Shown here piece by piece: positions 1 through 8,078 of a stretch of 34,804 nt of DNA (the first letter of the stretch is position 1; each line of letters starts with the position of its first letter). Position numbers and translations under genes: made by a program. Under the pieces are notes generated by a model, which saw nothing but the letters and a program-made list of their open reading frames with translations, did no database searches and was not told the DNA's origin. The stretch is taken from assembly GCA_035517655.1 (NCBI GenBank), contig DATIYJ010000044.1, positions 68,215 through 103,018 on the forward strand, read 5' to 3'. This DNA is from Nitrospiria bacterium. GTDB taxonomy: Bacteria > Nitrospirota > Nitrospiria > JACQBZ01.

Positions 1-129
1 TAAACGTAACCGTAACGCACCGTCATGGATGCCGGACAACTCCTGCCGAGAGGCTTTGGGTTGTACCCAAACCTTGAGAACAACGCCCTCTTTCGATTCA
101 CGCAGATCGAGCGGCGGGATATCGGGCAT
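1..129 (-). CDS. yggU: DUF167/YggU family protein, N-terminal part (cut by window edge)
   Basis: The minus strand is open from an ATG at 129 to the window edge, giving 43 codons without a stop. The translation contains GVVLKVWVQPKASRQEL followed by GIHDGALRLRL, the typical N-terminal strand pattern of the DUF167 (YggU) family, whose biochemical role is not known. The family is about 75-100 residues, so roughly half the gene is visible. It overlaps the end of the hicB-like gene by 32 bases in another frame, which suggests co-translation. YggU commonly follows yggT and divIVA at the end of dcw-type clusters, so the position supports the call. The remainder lies outside the window. Confidence 0.85.
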   Translation of the reverse strand, partial: MPDIPPLDLRESKEGVVLKVWVQPKASRQELSGIHDGALRLRL

Positions 130-325
130 GGTGTATCTTCACCACCTTGACGTTGGGAAACGGTTTTCGCTGTTTCTGCAGCAAGCGCAAGTAGCCTTCA
201 ATCACATCCCGGATGTTACCCAACACCTCGTCCTCCGAACGCCCGAGGGCGGAACATCCGGGCAGTGCCGGAACCATGGCCATATAGAGCCGGTCCTTTT
301 GGGTGATGTACACGTCGTAATGCAT
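98..325 (-). CDS. HicB-like antitoxin domain protein
   Basis: A 75-residue protein starting MHYDVYITQ with the HicB pattern: an N-terminal strand, then MVPALPGCSALGRSEDE and a helix of the DVIEGYLRLL type. HicB proteins normally neutralise the HicA mRNA interferase and may autoregulate through a C-terminal DNA-binding domain. This one is the short partial-RNase-H-fold domain only, with no helix-turn-helix or ribbon-helix-helix tail. I choose the ATG at 325 rather than 337 because GGAGG lies five bases before it. No hicA is seen beside it. It is wedged between divIVA and yggU, overlapping the latter, so it is probably co-transcribed with the division cluster. It may not be an antitoxin at all; such solo domains are common and uncharacterised. 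Confidence 0.8.
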   Translation of the reverse strand: MHYDVYITQKDRLYMAMVPALPGCSALGRSEDEVLGNIRDVIEGYLRLLQKQRKPFPNVKVVKIHHARYPAARSA

Positions 326-358
326 CTTCACCTCCATGACCAGTCCTTGTTATTGCCT

Positions 359-883
359 CTATGTCTTCGGTTTTAACAGGCGGATATTGTCGTCCCGTTC
401 CTCTTCCGTTCGGTCTTTCTTCCCGTTTTTGTCCTCTTCACGATCCTCGAGCTCCACCACCCGTTGGAAGATTTTGATCGTGGACCGGATCTTTTCCAAA
501 AACACGAGCCTCTGCTTTTGAAGATCGAGGATGTCCCGTTTGATCGCGATCATTTCTTCACGGGCCAGATGGATCATCCCTTCCGCTTTCAGTTCCGCTT
601 CCTTGACGATCAACTCCGCGTCCTTCTGGGCGGCGTGCTTCATTTCCTCCACCAGGTCCTGGGCCTTCATCAAGGTGTTGTTCAAGGTCGCTTCCTTCTT
701 TCGCAACTCGGCCAATTGATTTTCCGATTCGGCCGTTTTTTCACGAAGGGCGTTGTTTTCCCGGACCAGCGCTTCGTAGTCTTCGGTAATAGCGTCGAGA
801 AAGCCGTCCACTTCCTGCCGGTCGTAGCCCCTCATCCGGACCTTGAACCCGGCCTGCTGAATATCCAAAGGTGTAATCTTCAT
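359..883 (-). CDS. divIVA: DivIVA domain protein
   Basis: 174 residues. The N-terminus, MKITPLDIQQAGFKVRMRGYD followed by RQEVDGFLDAI, is the DivIVA membrane-curvature domain, containing the family's conserved F-x(5)-GY-x(2)-EVD-x-FL pattern. Residues about 35-150 are heptad-rich, with long Glu/Lys/Leu helices that should form a parallel coiled coil. The end is short and highly charged. DivIVA proteins sit at negatively curved membrane at poles and septa and recruit division or cell wall partners. A purine-rich GGGAGGGG ribosome binding site precedes the ATG. It follows yggT in the dcw run, the usual neighbour. Homologues in diderm bacteria are mostly uncharacterised, so the exact partner here is unknown. 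Confidence 0.92.
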   Translation of the reverse strand: MKITPLDIQQAGFKVRMRGYDRQEVDGFLDAITEDYEALVRENNALREKTAESENQLAELRKKEATLNNTLMKAQDLVEEMKHAAQKDAELIVKEAELKAEGMIHLAREEMIAIKRDILDLQKQRLVFLEKIRSTIKIFQRVVELEDREEDKNGKKDRTEEERDDNIRLLKPKT

Positions 884-929
884 CCCCGTCCCCTCCCTGC
901 TGATATCCGTTGAACCCCGCGGCGCTTGG

Positions 930-1229
930 TTACTGCAACCTCAGGGCCAATTGATACAAACTTCCCACTAAAAAACTCCTCAAAAAGATAAGAATCAGGA
1001 TCACGATCAACGGCGAAAGATCAATACCCATATTATACACCGGCAGGAGCCGACGGATGGGATTCAGCACCGGCTCCGTGACTTTGTAGAGGAACTGGAC
1101 GATCGGGTTATAGGGATCCGGATTGACCCAGGAAATCAGGGCCCGGACAATGACCACCCACATATAAAAATTCAACACAAGGCCGATCACCTCCGCGACG
1201 GCCGTAACCAGGTTGGCGGCGATAAACAT
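930..1229 (-). CDS. yggT: YggT family membrane protein
   Basis: A 99-residue protein with two hydrophobic segments (about residues 5-32 and 72-93) and, between them, the YggT signature SWVNPDPYNPIVQFLYK followed by TEPVLNPIRRLLP. YggT/YlmG proteins are small inner-membrane proteins found beside yggS, ftsZ or divIVA in many phyla. They have been linked to osmotic stress and to proper nucleoid or plastid division, without a defined biochemical activity. The start is two bases after the yggS stop, so translation is probably coupled. Length and membrane pattern are normal for the single-domain version of the family. Confidence 0.93.
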   Translation of the reverse strand: MFIAANLVTAVAEVIGLVLNFYMWVVIVRALISWVNPDPYNPIVQFLYKVTEPVLNPIRRLLPVYNMGIDLSPLIVILILIFLRSFLVGSLYQLALRLQ

Positions 1230-1231
1230 TT

Positions 1232-1945
1232 CTATTCCGGTCTCCCTCGGTTCCCCTCCGGATTTCTCCTCGGGCCGAAAATCGCGGTTCCAACACGAAT
1301 GAGGGTCGCCCCCTCTTCGATGGCCACCTCAAAATCGTCGGACATTCCCATCGACAGTTCGCGAACGGGCCATCCGGCCCTCTTCAACGCCTCCGCTTTT
1401 TCACGAAGCCACCGGAAATAGGTCCTGGACCGTTGCGGATCGATGGACGGCGGCGGAATCGTCATCAGACCTTCGAACGCAAGATGCGATAAAGCCGCCG
1501 TTTCCTGAGACAAGCGGTCCACCTCTTCCGGCAAAACCCCGTGCTTGCTCGGTTCACGGGATACGTTGACTTGAATCAGCACCCGTTGTCGAAGCCCGAG
1601 CCGTTCGGCCCGTCGATCAATCTCTCGGGCCAATTCGGGACTGTCCACCGAATGAATCAGATCAAACACGCCGACAGCCTGCTTGACTTTGTTCCTTTGG
1701 AGGTGACCGATCAAATGCCATCGGATCGCGCCATCCATGGCCTTGATCTTCGGCAGGGCTTCCTGGACTCGGTTCTCTCCCAGGGCCGTCGCCCCGGCCG
1801 CCACGGCCTCCCGGATTCGGTCGCCGGTCGCCCCCTTGGTCACAACCACCAGACCAATTCGAGCCGGATCGCGCCCCGACCGTTCCGCCGCAGCGACGAC
1901 CCGCTCCCGAACCCGTCGCAGGTTTGTGGGGATCGATTCATTCAT
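1232..1945 (-). CDS. yggS: PLP homeostasis protein YggS/PLPBP
   Basis: 237 residues from the ATG at 1945. The open frame extends 94 codons further upstream, but that part overlaps pgeF and does not look like the family. The protein is a PLP-binding TIM barrel of the YggS/PROSC type: the PLP lysine lies in VVVTKGAT, followed by ALGENRVQEALPK, WHLIGHLQRNK, a SMGMSDDFEVAI phosphate-binding stretch and TLIRVGTAIFG near the end. Members bind pyridoxal phosphate and keep vitamin B6 and amino acid pools balanced, with no catalytic activity established. It sits between pgeF and yggT, a very common arrangement. The presence of several PLP enzymes downstream on the other strand is probably coincidental. 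Confidence 0.94.
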   Translation of the reverse strand: MNESIPTNLRRVRERVVAAAERSGRDPARIGLVVVTKGATGDRIREAVAAGATALGENRVQEALPKIKAMDGAIRWHLIGHLQRNKVKQAVGVFDLIHSVDSPELAREIDRRAERLGLRQRVLIQVNVSREPSKHGVLPEEVDRLSQETAALSHLAFEGLMTIPPPSIDPQRSRTYFRWLREKAEALKRAGWPVRELSMGMSDDFEVAIEEGATLIRVGTAIFGPRRNPEGNRGRPE

Positions 1946-2013
1946 CACACCATCCGGCAAGAACCCGCCAACGGTTTGACCCGGCCTAGACATGCGCGAA
2001 CGATCGAAAACGA

Positions 2014-2766
2014 TCATGGGCAAATCATAATCCCGCTGATCATTCCGCCGGACGCGTTCCCGTCGCGCCGGTAGGAATAGAAGCGTTCCGGATGACAAAC
2101 GGTGCAGGCTCCGGCTGCGATAATCCCGCCGGGCGCGACCCCGGAAGCCGTCAGTTGACGGACATTCAAGCCGACCAGGTCCAACATCGCCCTGCCGTTC
2201 CCTTTTTCCCGGACCACTTGTTTCCAATACTCGAACCGCTCGCGAAGCGGGTCCAACACCGGCCCGTCCACTTCATAACAACAAGGCCCGATCGCCGGCC
2301 CGATTCCGACCCAAAGATCGCCGGGACGGCTCCCGAAGGATGACCCCATGGTCTCAACGGTCTTGGATGCGATCGCCTTAAGCGATCCCCGCCAGCCCGC
2401 ATGCACGGCCGCGACGACCCTGCGCACCCCGTCCCAAATCAAAATCGGAAGACAGTCGGCCGTCCGAACCGTGATCGCCAACCCGGCCCGGTTCGTGATC
2501 ATCGCGTCGGCTTCCCGTTCCGGAACCGATGAAACGGCCGATGGGGCCGAATCGATGACCCAGATGGAATCGCCGTGCACCTGACGAACGGATGCGACCC
2601 CGTCTTTTTGAAGATTGAACTGCCCTCTCAGAATCTCCAGCGGACGAGGGCCGCGAAGACCAAACAGGGCTCGCCATGGCGGATTCCGGTCCGGCGCGGG
2701 CAGTTCGAGGGCACGATGACCCTCTATTTCGAGTACGTGAAATGACACCGCCGTTCCTTGAACCAT
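2014..2766 (-). CDS. pgeF: Polyphenol oxidase/laccase-domain protein PgeF
   Basis: 250 residues from the ATG at 2766, which lies 10 bases after the ftsZ stop; an in-frame ATG at 2829 would overlap ftsZ and is less likely. The family motifs are present in order: RQVHGDS, RTADCLPILIWD, AAVHAGWRG, GPAIGPCCYEV and CTVCHPERFYSYRRDG, which supply the zinc-binding His/Cys residues of the YfiH fold. Members have been shown to act as purine nucleoside phosphorylase/adenosine deaminase (mammalian FAMIN/LACC1) or as an editing factor preventing misincorporation of L-Ser into peptidoglycan (E. coli PgeF). The location directly after ftsZ, in a cell wall cluster, favours the peptidoglycan quality-control role, but that is inference. 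Confidence 0.92.
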   Translation of the reverse strand: MVQGTAVSFHVLEIEGHRALELPAPDRNPPWRALFGLRGPRPLEILRGQFNLQKDGVASVRQVHGDSIWVIDSAPSAVSSVPEREADAMITNRAGLAITVRTADCLPILIWDGVRRVVAAVHAGWRGSLKAIASKTVETMGSSFGSRPGDLWVGIGPAIGPCCYEVDGPVLDPLRERFEYWKQVVREKGNGRAMLDLVGLNVRQLTASGVAPGGIIAAGACTVCHPERFYSYRRDGNASGGMISGIMICP

Positions 2767-2776
2767 TCTACTCAAT

Positions 2777-3904
2777 TCAATCCGCCTGTTTTCGCAAAAA
2801 GGTCGGCACGTCCCATTCGTCATCGACATTGAGACCGTTCGGCGGATAGCCGCTGTTCGCCACCTTGCGGAGAAATGCGGGCCGATCCAGGCTCTTCGAA
2901 GGCACCGGCTTGGACGCCGCCGCTTTGACGGGTTCTTCCCGAATCAAGTCCTTCTCGAAACCGGTCGCGATAACGGTGACGATCACGTCCTCCTTCATCT
3001 GTTTGTTGATCACCGAACCGAAGATAATATTGGCCTCGGGATCGGCCGCCTCCTGAATAATCGTGGAGGCCTCGCTGACTTCGTGGAGGGACAACCCTTC
3101 GCCTCCGGTAATGTTGAGGAGCACGCCTCTCGCCCCGTGGATCCCGCCTTCTTCAAGCAGGGGACTGGAGATCGCCTTCTGGGCCGCCTCCACCGCGCGA
3201 TGATCGCCCCGGGCGAACCCCATTCCCATCACGGCCCGCCCCATGTGAGCCATGACGGTCCGGACATCGGCGAAATCCACATTGACCAAACCGGGCGTCG
3301 TAACGAGATCCGCAATGCCCTGAACGGCCTGGCGAAGCACATCGTCCACGATTTTGAAGGATTTGGGCACCGACGCGGTTTTGTCCACGATCGAGAGAAG
3401 CCTCTGGTTCGGGATCACGATCAGCGAATCCACCACCTTCTTTAATTCGTTGATGCCCTCCTCGGCACGACGCATCCGAAGCGCCCCTTCAAATTGAAAG
3501 GGCTTGGTCACGACGGCCACGGTCAAGGCTCCCAGTTCCCGGGCGACGTTCGCGATAATGGGCGCCGCGCCGGTTCCGGTTCCTCCCCCCATCCCGGCCG
3601 TCACGAAAACCATGTCGGCTCCTTCCAGCATCTCACGAATGCGTTGGACGTCCTCCAAGGCGGCCTCACGACCCACGCCGGGATCGGCCCCGGCCCCGAG
3701 CCCCTTGGTCAATCGAGCGCCGATCGGGAGGGTTGAAGGCGCTTTGGACAGGCTCAAGGCCTGGACGTCGGTATTGGCCGAAATGAAATCGACTCCCGCA
3801 AACTTGGAAGCGATCATCGTGTTCACCGCGTTGCATCCGCTGCCCCCGACCCCGATCACCTTAATCTTGGCCGGTTTGATCTCGGCCTCTTCAAAGAGAA
3901 TCAT
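2777..3904 (-). CDS. ftsZ: Cell division GTPase FtsZ
   Basis: 375 residues. The GTP-binding tubulin signature GGGTGTG is at residues 106-112, and the N-terminal [14 protein letters not shown] nucleotide loop and the T7 synergy loop region NVDFADV are intact. FtsZ polymerises into the cytoplasmic Z ring that organises septal wall synthesis. The variable linker is short (about residues 325-355), and the protein ends in [11 protein letters not shown], the conserved C-terminal peptide that binds FtsA and other anchors. Start: the ATG at 3904 has AAAGGAGGT five bases upstream, one of the best ribosome binding sites in the cluster, matching the need for high FtsZ levels. It follows ftsA after a short spacer that contains a tandem duplication. 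Confidence 0.98.
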   Translation of the reverse strand: MILFEEAEIKPAKIKVIGVGGSGCNAVNTMIASKFAGVDFISANTDVQALSLSKAPSTLPIGARLTKGLGAGADPGVGREAALEDVQRIREMLEGADMVFVTAGMGGGTGTGAAPIIANVARELGALTVAVVTKPFQFEGALRMRRAEEGINELKKVVDSLIVIPNQRLLSIVDKTASVPKSFKIVDDVLRQAVQGIADLVTTPGLVNVDFADVRTVMAHMGRAVMGMGFARGDHRAVEAAQKAISSPLLEEGGIHGARGVLLNITGGEGLSLHEVSEASTIIQEAADPEANIIFGSVINKQMKEDVIVTVIATGFEKDLIREEPVKAAASKPVPSKSLDRPAFLRKVANSGYPPNGLNVDDEWDVPTFLRKQAD

Positions 3905-3917
3905 GCGCTACCTCCTT

Positions 3918-3949
3918 TTGTTATGTACTAAAATTGTTATGTACTAAAA
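3918..3949. repeat. Perfect 16-bp tandem duplication at the ftsA/ftsZ junction
   Basis: The unit TTGTTATGTACTAAAA occurs twice back to back (3918-3933 and 3934-3949) with no mismatch. On the coding strand it covers the ftsA stop codon and most of the ftsA-ftsZ spacer, ending just before the ftsZ ribosome binding site. The perfect copy suggests a recent slippage event or a possible assembly artefact. Confidence 0.95.
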
Positions 3950-5194
3950 AAATTCTTGGACCCATTCCCGCATCCGACCGGCGACTTTGTGGAAGAGTCG
4001 GCGATCCCTGAACCGCCGTACGTCCCGCTCCCCTTGGGTCTTGAGCGCATAGAGGATCAATCCCACTCCGGTGGCATACATCGGATTGTTGACGATGTCC
4101 GCCAATCCGCCGAGGTTGATCGGGGAGCCCAGGCGAACCGGCAGATCCAAGACCCGCTCGGCGACCTCCACCATCCCCCTCAACGTGGAACTCCCCCCCG
4201 TGATCACGACTCCCGAGGCCACCCGCTCCTCATAACCCGTCCGTTTGATTTCCCGGCCCACCAGTCCGAAGATCTCTTCGGCCCTCGGCTCGATGATTTC
4301 GGACAGGATCTGCCGCGACAGAACCCGGGGCGGACGCCCCCCGACGCTGGGGACCTCGATCGTTTCATCCTCCTTCACCATCGAGGTCATCGCGCAGCCG
4401 TATTTGATCTTGATCTTCTCGGCCTCGGCCGCCGGCGTCCGAAGCCCGATCGCCACGTCCCCCGTCAGATGATTTCCGCCGATCCCCAACACCGCCGTAT
4501 GCCAAATTCCCCCGTCGACAAAGGTCGCGATATCGGTCGTCCCCCCGCCGATGTCCACCATCGTGACGCCCAGGTCCTTCTCTTCCGGAGTTAAAACCGC
4601 CTCGCTGGACGCCAAAGGCTGGAGGATGATGTCGACCACTTCCAGCCCGGCCCGGTTCACGCTCTTGATGATGTTCTGCGCCGAAGTCACCGCCCCGGTG
4701 ATGATATGCACCTCGGCTTCCAAACGGACGCCGGCCATTCCCAGGGGATCTTTGATTCCGTCCTGATCGTCCACGATGAACTCCTGCGGCAGGACATGCA
4801 GGACTTCGCGGTCCAGGGGAATCGCCACGGCCCGGGCGGCGTCGATGACGCGTTCCACATCCGCCTGGTTCACCTCCCGCTCTTTCACGGCGATGACGCC
4901 GCGGCTGTTGAAGCCCTTGATATGCCCGCCGGCGATCCCGGCATAAACAGACTGGATCTGAACCCCGGCCATGAGTTCGGCCTCCTCCACCGCCTTTTTG
5001 ATCGACTCCACCGTGCTTTCGATATTCACCACCACGCCCTTTCGGAGTCCGCGGGACGGACTGGTGCCGATGCCGATCACGTCGATGCCGGGAAGACCGT
5101 CCGACCGGGACGAGCCTTGGATCTCGCCGACGATCGCGCAGATCTTCGTCGTGCCGATGTCAAGGCCTACGATGATATTTTCTCGTTTCGCCAA
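3944..5194 (-). CDS. ftsA: Cell division protein FtsA
   Basis: 416 residues from a TTG at 5194, an actin-like ATPase that tethers FtsZ to the membrane. Actin-fold motifs: IIVGLDIGTTKICAIVGE (phosphate 1), VTMVDIGGGTTDIATF (phosphate 2) and GVVITGGSSTLRGM (adenosine). The C-terminal amphipathic helix is present in GRMREWVQEFF. Start choice: the frame is open to a TTG at 5281 and has an ATG at 5245, but the TTG at 5194 is preceded by AAGGAGGT (5203-5210) with eight-base spacing, and it gives the normal family N-terminus (M)AKRENIIVGLDIG. The upstream residues are Arg/Ser-rich and unlike the family. The use of TTG despite a perfect ribosome binding site may keep FtsA below FtsZ. The stop codon lies in the tandem repeat. 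Confidence 0.96.
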   Translation of the reverse strand: MAKRENIIVGLDIGTTKICAIVGEIQGSSRSDGLPGIDVIGIGTSPSRGLRKGVVVNIESTVESIKKAVEEAELMAGVQIQSVYAGIAGGHIKGFNSRGVIAVKEREVNQADVERVIDAARAVAIPLDREVLHVLPQEFIVDDQDGIKDPLGMAGVRLEAEVHIITGAVTSAQNIIKSVNRAGLEVVDIILQPLASSEAVLTPEEKDLGVTMVDIGGGTTDIATFVDGGIWHTAVLGIGGNHLTGDVAIGLRTPAAEAEKIKIKYGCAMTSMVKEDETIEVPSVGGRPPRVLSRQILSEIIEPRAEEIFGLVGREIKRTGYEERVASGVVITGGSSTLRGMVEVAERVLDLPVRLGSPINLGGLADIVNNPMYATGVGLILYALKTQGERDVRRFRDRRLFHKVAGRMREWVQEFF

Positions 5195-5202
5195 TTCCGA
5201 TG

Positions 5203-5210
5203 ACCTCCTT
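5203..5210 (-). promoter_or_regulatory. Ribosome binding site deciding the ftsA TTG start
   Basis: AAGGAGGT on the minus strand, complementary to the 16S rRNA tail, eight bases before the TTG at 5194. It is the reason for preferring this rare start over the upstream in-frame candidates. Confidence 0.8.
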
Positions 5211-5270
5211 TCCGATGCCGCCCGCGCCGACGCGGGACGGGTCATTGACCGGGAATCCGTCGTTCGCGCT

Positions 5271-6134
5271 TCATCGGACAATCACCTGATCCGGAAACCG
5301 CAAATCGACTTCTCGAACCTCCTCATGCCGCCGCTCGATCTCCCCCGCGACCGACAGGAAACGCCGCCACTTCTCGTCAAAAGAGCCCTCCCCGAACCGA
5401 AGCCAGTATCCATGCCGCTGAACCCGAATGTCGTCCCAGCGTCCGATTTCAAGATCCAGCCCTTGATCCGCAGACGAAGGCGCCGCCCGTAAAATTTGAA
5501 GGGCCGAGCCGAAGCGTTGGACGGCGTCGGCAGCCCCATCCCGCAGGGAAGCCGCTTCGAGGCCATGGATGACGGGAAGCCGCGACCAGTGGAACGGGAT
5601 CTCTCCGCCGTTCGGCCATTGTTCCAGGATCGTTCCGGTCTCATCCACGACCGCCCCGGCCTCCCGACCGGCCAAGACAGCCACGGGACGACGTTCCGTC
5701 ACATGAACGGATAACGTGTCCGGATATTCCTTGCGCAGGTTCACATCCTTTATCCATGGCTCGGCCAACAAAGCCCCCTTCAGGGCAACAAGATCCAGAT
5801 CAAGCAGACTGGCCCCCGATGAAGAACGGAGGCGTTCGAGGGCTCCGATCTTTTGCGGCCGTTCCCAACCCACGGTGCGGACCTCTTGAAGGGCAAACAG
5901 GTTGGAATGCCTCATGCCGTTCGTCACGGCGTTCCACCCCCATACGCCCGCGGCGAGGATACCCGCCGGCGGAAGGACGTACAATAAAAGCTTCGTGACG
6001 CGGAAAACCGGCCCGGACCATTGGGATCCGATCCCGCGCCATCCCGACCGTTGTTTTCTCAAAACGCCCGTCTTCTCCCGAGTCCCCGCGGAAGACCGGT
6101 TTAATTTTTTTCTGGAAAGATGGTATCGATACAT
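5271..6134 (-). CDS. ftsQ: Cell division protein FtsQ
   Basis: 287 residues from the ATG at 6134 (a GTG directly before it, at 6137, is also possible); AAGGTG lies eight bases upstream. There is a basic cytoplasmic N-terminus of about 45 residues, one transmembrane helix (about 46-70), a POTRA domain (about 78-148, with WIKDVNLRKEYPDTLSVHVTERRPVAV) and a beta domain to the end. FtsQ is the bitopic inner-membrane protein that links FtsBL to the divisome; its POTRA domain binds the periplasmic parts of partners. It lies between ddl and ftsA, the classic order. No motif is missing. Confidence 0.93.
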   Translation of the reverse strand: MYRYHLSRKKLNRSSAGTREKTGVLRKQRSGWRGIGSQWSGPVFRVTKLLLYVLPPAGILAAGVWGWNAVTNGMRHSNLFALQEVRTVGWERPQKIGALERLRSSSGASLLDLDLVALKGALLAEPWIKDVNLRKEYPDTLSVHVTERRPVAVLAGREAGAVVDETGTILEQWPNGGEIPFHWSRLPVIHGLEAASLRDGAADAVQRFGSALQILRAAPSSADQGLDLEIGRWDDIRVQRHGYWLRFGEGSFDEKWRRFLSVAGEIERRHEEVREVDLRFPDQVIVR

Positions 6135-6171
6135 CACTTTCGCACCTTCATATCCCCGAGCCCGTACGGGG

Positions 6172-6194
6172 CGGTCGCTCCTCCGACGCGACCG
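6172..6194. other. Hairpin in the ddl-ftsQ spacer
   Basis: CGGTCGC (6172-6178) pairs perfectly with GCGACCG (6188-6194) around a nine-base loop, in the longest gap (about 90 bases) within the packed division cluster. No U-tract follows, so it is not an obvious terminator. It could influence transcript stability or ftsQ expression; function unknown. Confidence 0.5.
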
Positions 6195-6227
6195 GGCCCC
6201 GCGGCAGCCCCGGGCAACGCTTGTTGG

Positions 6228-7163
6228 CTACCTTTCGATGGTCGAGTGCAACGCCGATTGCACGATCTTAGCCACCAATTGATCATAGGCAATCCCGGCC
6301 GCCGCAGCCGCCTTGGGAAGGAGGCTTGTTTCGGTCATGCCGGGAACGGTATTGATCTCCAACACAAACGGACGGCCGCTGCGATCGACACGAAAATCGA
6401 CCCGACTGCATCCTCGGCACCCGATGATTCGGTGCGTCTTCAGCGCCAACGCCTGGACCTCCCGCGTGACCTCCGAGGGAAAACGGCCGGGCACGATATA
6501 GTCCGTCATTTCCTTTGTGTACTTGGCCTCGTAGTCGTAAAAGGCCCCCTTGGGAACGATCTCGATCAACGGGAGCGGGGTTTCATCCAAAATCCCGGCC
6601 GTCACCTCGTGTCCCTCGATGTATTCTTCCACCAGAATCTCTTCACCGTGCCGAAACGCCTCCCGATAGGCCGACTCGACGGAGCCCCGGTCCCGGACGA
6701 TCGTAACCCCGATCGTGGATCCTTCCGAGGACGGCTTCACCACCACAGGACAGTCAAGCCCGGCCGGAATTTCCTTAAAATCGTCGGTCGACAGCCGGGT
6801 CGATCGAAGGACCGAGTATTTTGGAGTCGGCACCCCGTCGGCTTGCAGAAGCCGCTTCGTCATCCCTTTGTTCATTCCGATGGCGCTGGCCAGCACACCC
6901 GAACCCGTATAGGGAATCCCCAGGATTTCGAGCAGCCCCTGAATCGAGCCGTCCTCCCCTCCGCGTCCATGAAGGGCATTCACCGCCAGCTCGATCTTCT
7001 CCTGGCGGAGCCGCTCGGCCACCGTTTCATTAAGATCGATCGCCACGACCGTGCAACCCTGCCGACGGAGCGAGGCCTCCATGGCCCGGCCGCTTTTCAA
7101 TGAGATCTCCCGTTCGGCCGACTTCCCGCCCATGAGGACGGCGATCTTTTTGTTCGTGACCAT
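6228..7163 (-). CDS. ddl: D-alanine--D-alanine ligase
   Basis: 311 residues, ATP-grasp fold. Motifs: the N-terminal IAVLMGGKSAEREISLKSG loop that binds D-Ala, NALHGRGGEDGSIQGLLE, the central CPVVVKPSSEGSTIGVTIV and the C-terminal VLEINTVPGMTETSLLPKAAA that binds ATP and magnesium. It joins two D-alanines in the cytoplasm to make the dipeptide that MurF adds to UDP-MurNAc-tripeptide. The ATG is three bases after the murB stop. The sequence after EILGIPYTGSG matches D-Ala ligases; I see no sign of a D-Lac or D-Ser variant, though that would need an alignment of the specificity region. Confidence 0.96.
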   Translation of the reverse strand: MVTNKKIAVLMGGKSAEREISLKSGRAMEASLRRQGCTVVAIDLNETVAERLRQEKIELAVNALHGRGGEDGSIQGLLEILGIPYTGSGVLASAIGMNKGMTKRLLQADGVPTPKYSVLRSTRLSTDDFKEIPAGLDCPVVVKPSSEGSTIGVTIVRDRGSVESAYREAFRHGEEILVEEYIEGHEVTAGILDETPLPLIEIVPKGAFYDYEAKYTKEMTDYIVPGRFPSEVTREVQALALKTHRIIGCRGCSRVDFRVDRSGRPFVLEINTVPGMTETSLLPKAAAAAGIAYDQLVAKIVQSALHSTIER

Positions 7164-7166
7164 CGG

Positions 7167-8078
7167 TCAACGTTCCTGGCCCGCAATCCGGAGCTCCAGT
7201 TCCAACGTGATCCCCGTTTGTTCCTCGACCCGTTTTCCAATCGTCCGGATCAATTCCAAGACGTCCTTGGCCGTGGCCCTTCCCAGGTTGACGATAAAAT
7301 TGGCGTGTCGCTCCGAAACCTGGGCGTCGCCGATGCGGTGGCCTTTCAGTCCGACCTTTTCGACCAACTGGGCCGCGAAACGGCCTTTCGGGTTTTTGAA
7401 GACCGAGCCCGCGTTGGGCAGGGTCAGCGGCTGGGTCGCCTTGCGCTGATCGATAAAGACACGCATCCGCCGCTGGATTTCGGGAGAGCTCGACGGCTGG
7501 AGCTGAAACACCGCTCCGACGATCACGCCCTTGGGAATTCGAGACGACCGGTAGCCGAATTCCATCTCACTCCGGGTCATCGTCCGGATGGCTCCGTCCG
7601 GCTGAACGATTCGGATCGCGGTCAGCCGGTCGGCGATCTCTCCCTCGCGCGTTCCGGCGTTCATGACGACGGCGCCTCCCACCGTTCCCGGAATGCCTTG
7701 AGCGAACTCGAGGCCGCTCAAACCCCGCTTCATCGCGTGTCGGGCCAGATTGGACAGAAGGACGCCGCCTTCCGCGTCGATCCGCGTCGCGTCCGGATCG
7801 GTGATCTTTTCAAGACGGGAAAGCTTCACGACAATACCCCGGATTCCGCCGTCCCGGACCAGAAGGTTCGAGCCCCCCATGACGAAGACCCGCTCGTTTC
7901 TTTCCCTCGCCTGTCGAACCAGCCGCACCAGCGCCTCCAGGTTGCCGGGAATCACGAGAACATCGGCCGGGCCGCCGATCCGGAGCGTGGTGTGCCGGCT
8001 CAACGGCTCTTTCCAAAGAATTTCACCCTCGACCCCTTGCACCGCGTCGCGAAGCGCCTGCTGATCCGACGTTTTCAT
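7167..8078 (-). CDS. murB: UDP-N-acetylenolpyruvoylglucosamine reductase MurB
   Basis: 303 residues from the ATG at 8078, which forms an ATGA overlap with the murC stop; the open frame extends 16 codons further but into murC. It is a FAD-dependent cytoplasmic reductase making UDP-MurNAc. Motifs: HTTLRIGGPADVLV, VMGGSNLLVRDGG (FAD binding), EFAQGIPGTVGGAVVMNAG, FGYRSSRIP and the proton-donor serine in NAGSVFKNPKG. The GYRSSR spacing is the type I (E. coli-like three-residue loop with Tyr) or IIa arrangement; I cannot decide by eye. It lies between murC and ddl in the run. Confidence 0.96.
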   Translation of the reverse strand: MKTSDQQALRDAVQGVEGEILWKEPLSRHTTLRIGGPADVLVIPGNLEALVRLVRQARERNERVFVMGGSNLLVRDGGIRGIVVKLSRLEKITDPDATRIDAEGGVLLSNLARHAMKRGLSGLEFAQGIPGTVGGAVVMNAGTREGEIADRLTAIRIVQPDGAIRTMTRSEMEFGYRSSRIPKGVIVGAVFQLQPSSSPEIQRRMRVFIDQRKATQPLTLPNAGSVFKNPKGRFAAQLVEKVGLKGHRIGDAQVSERHANFIVNLGRATAKDVLELIRTIGKRVEEQTGITLELELRIAGQER

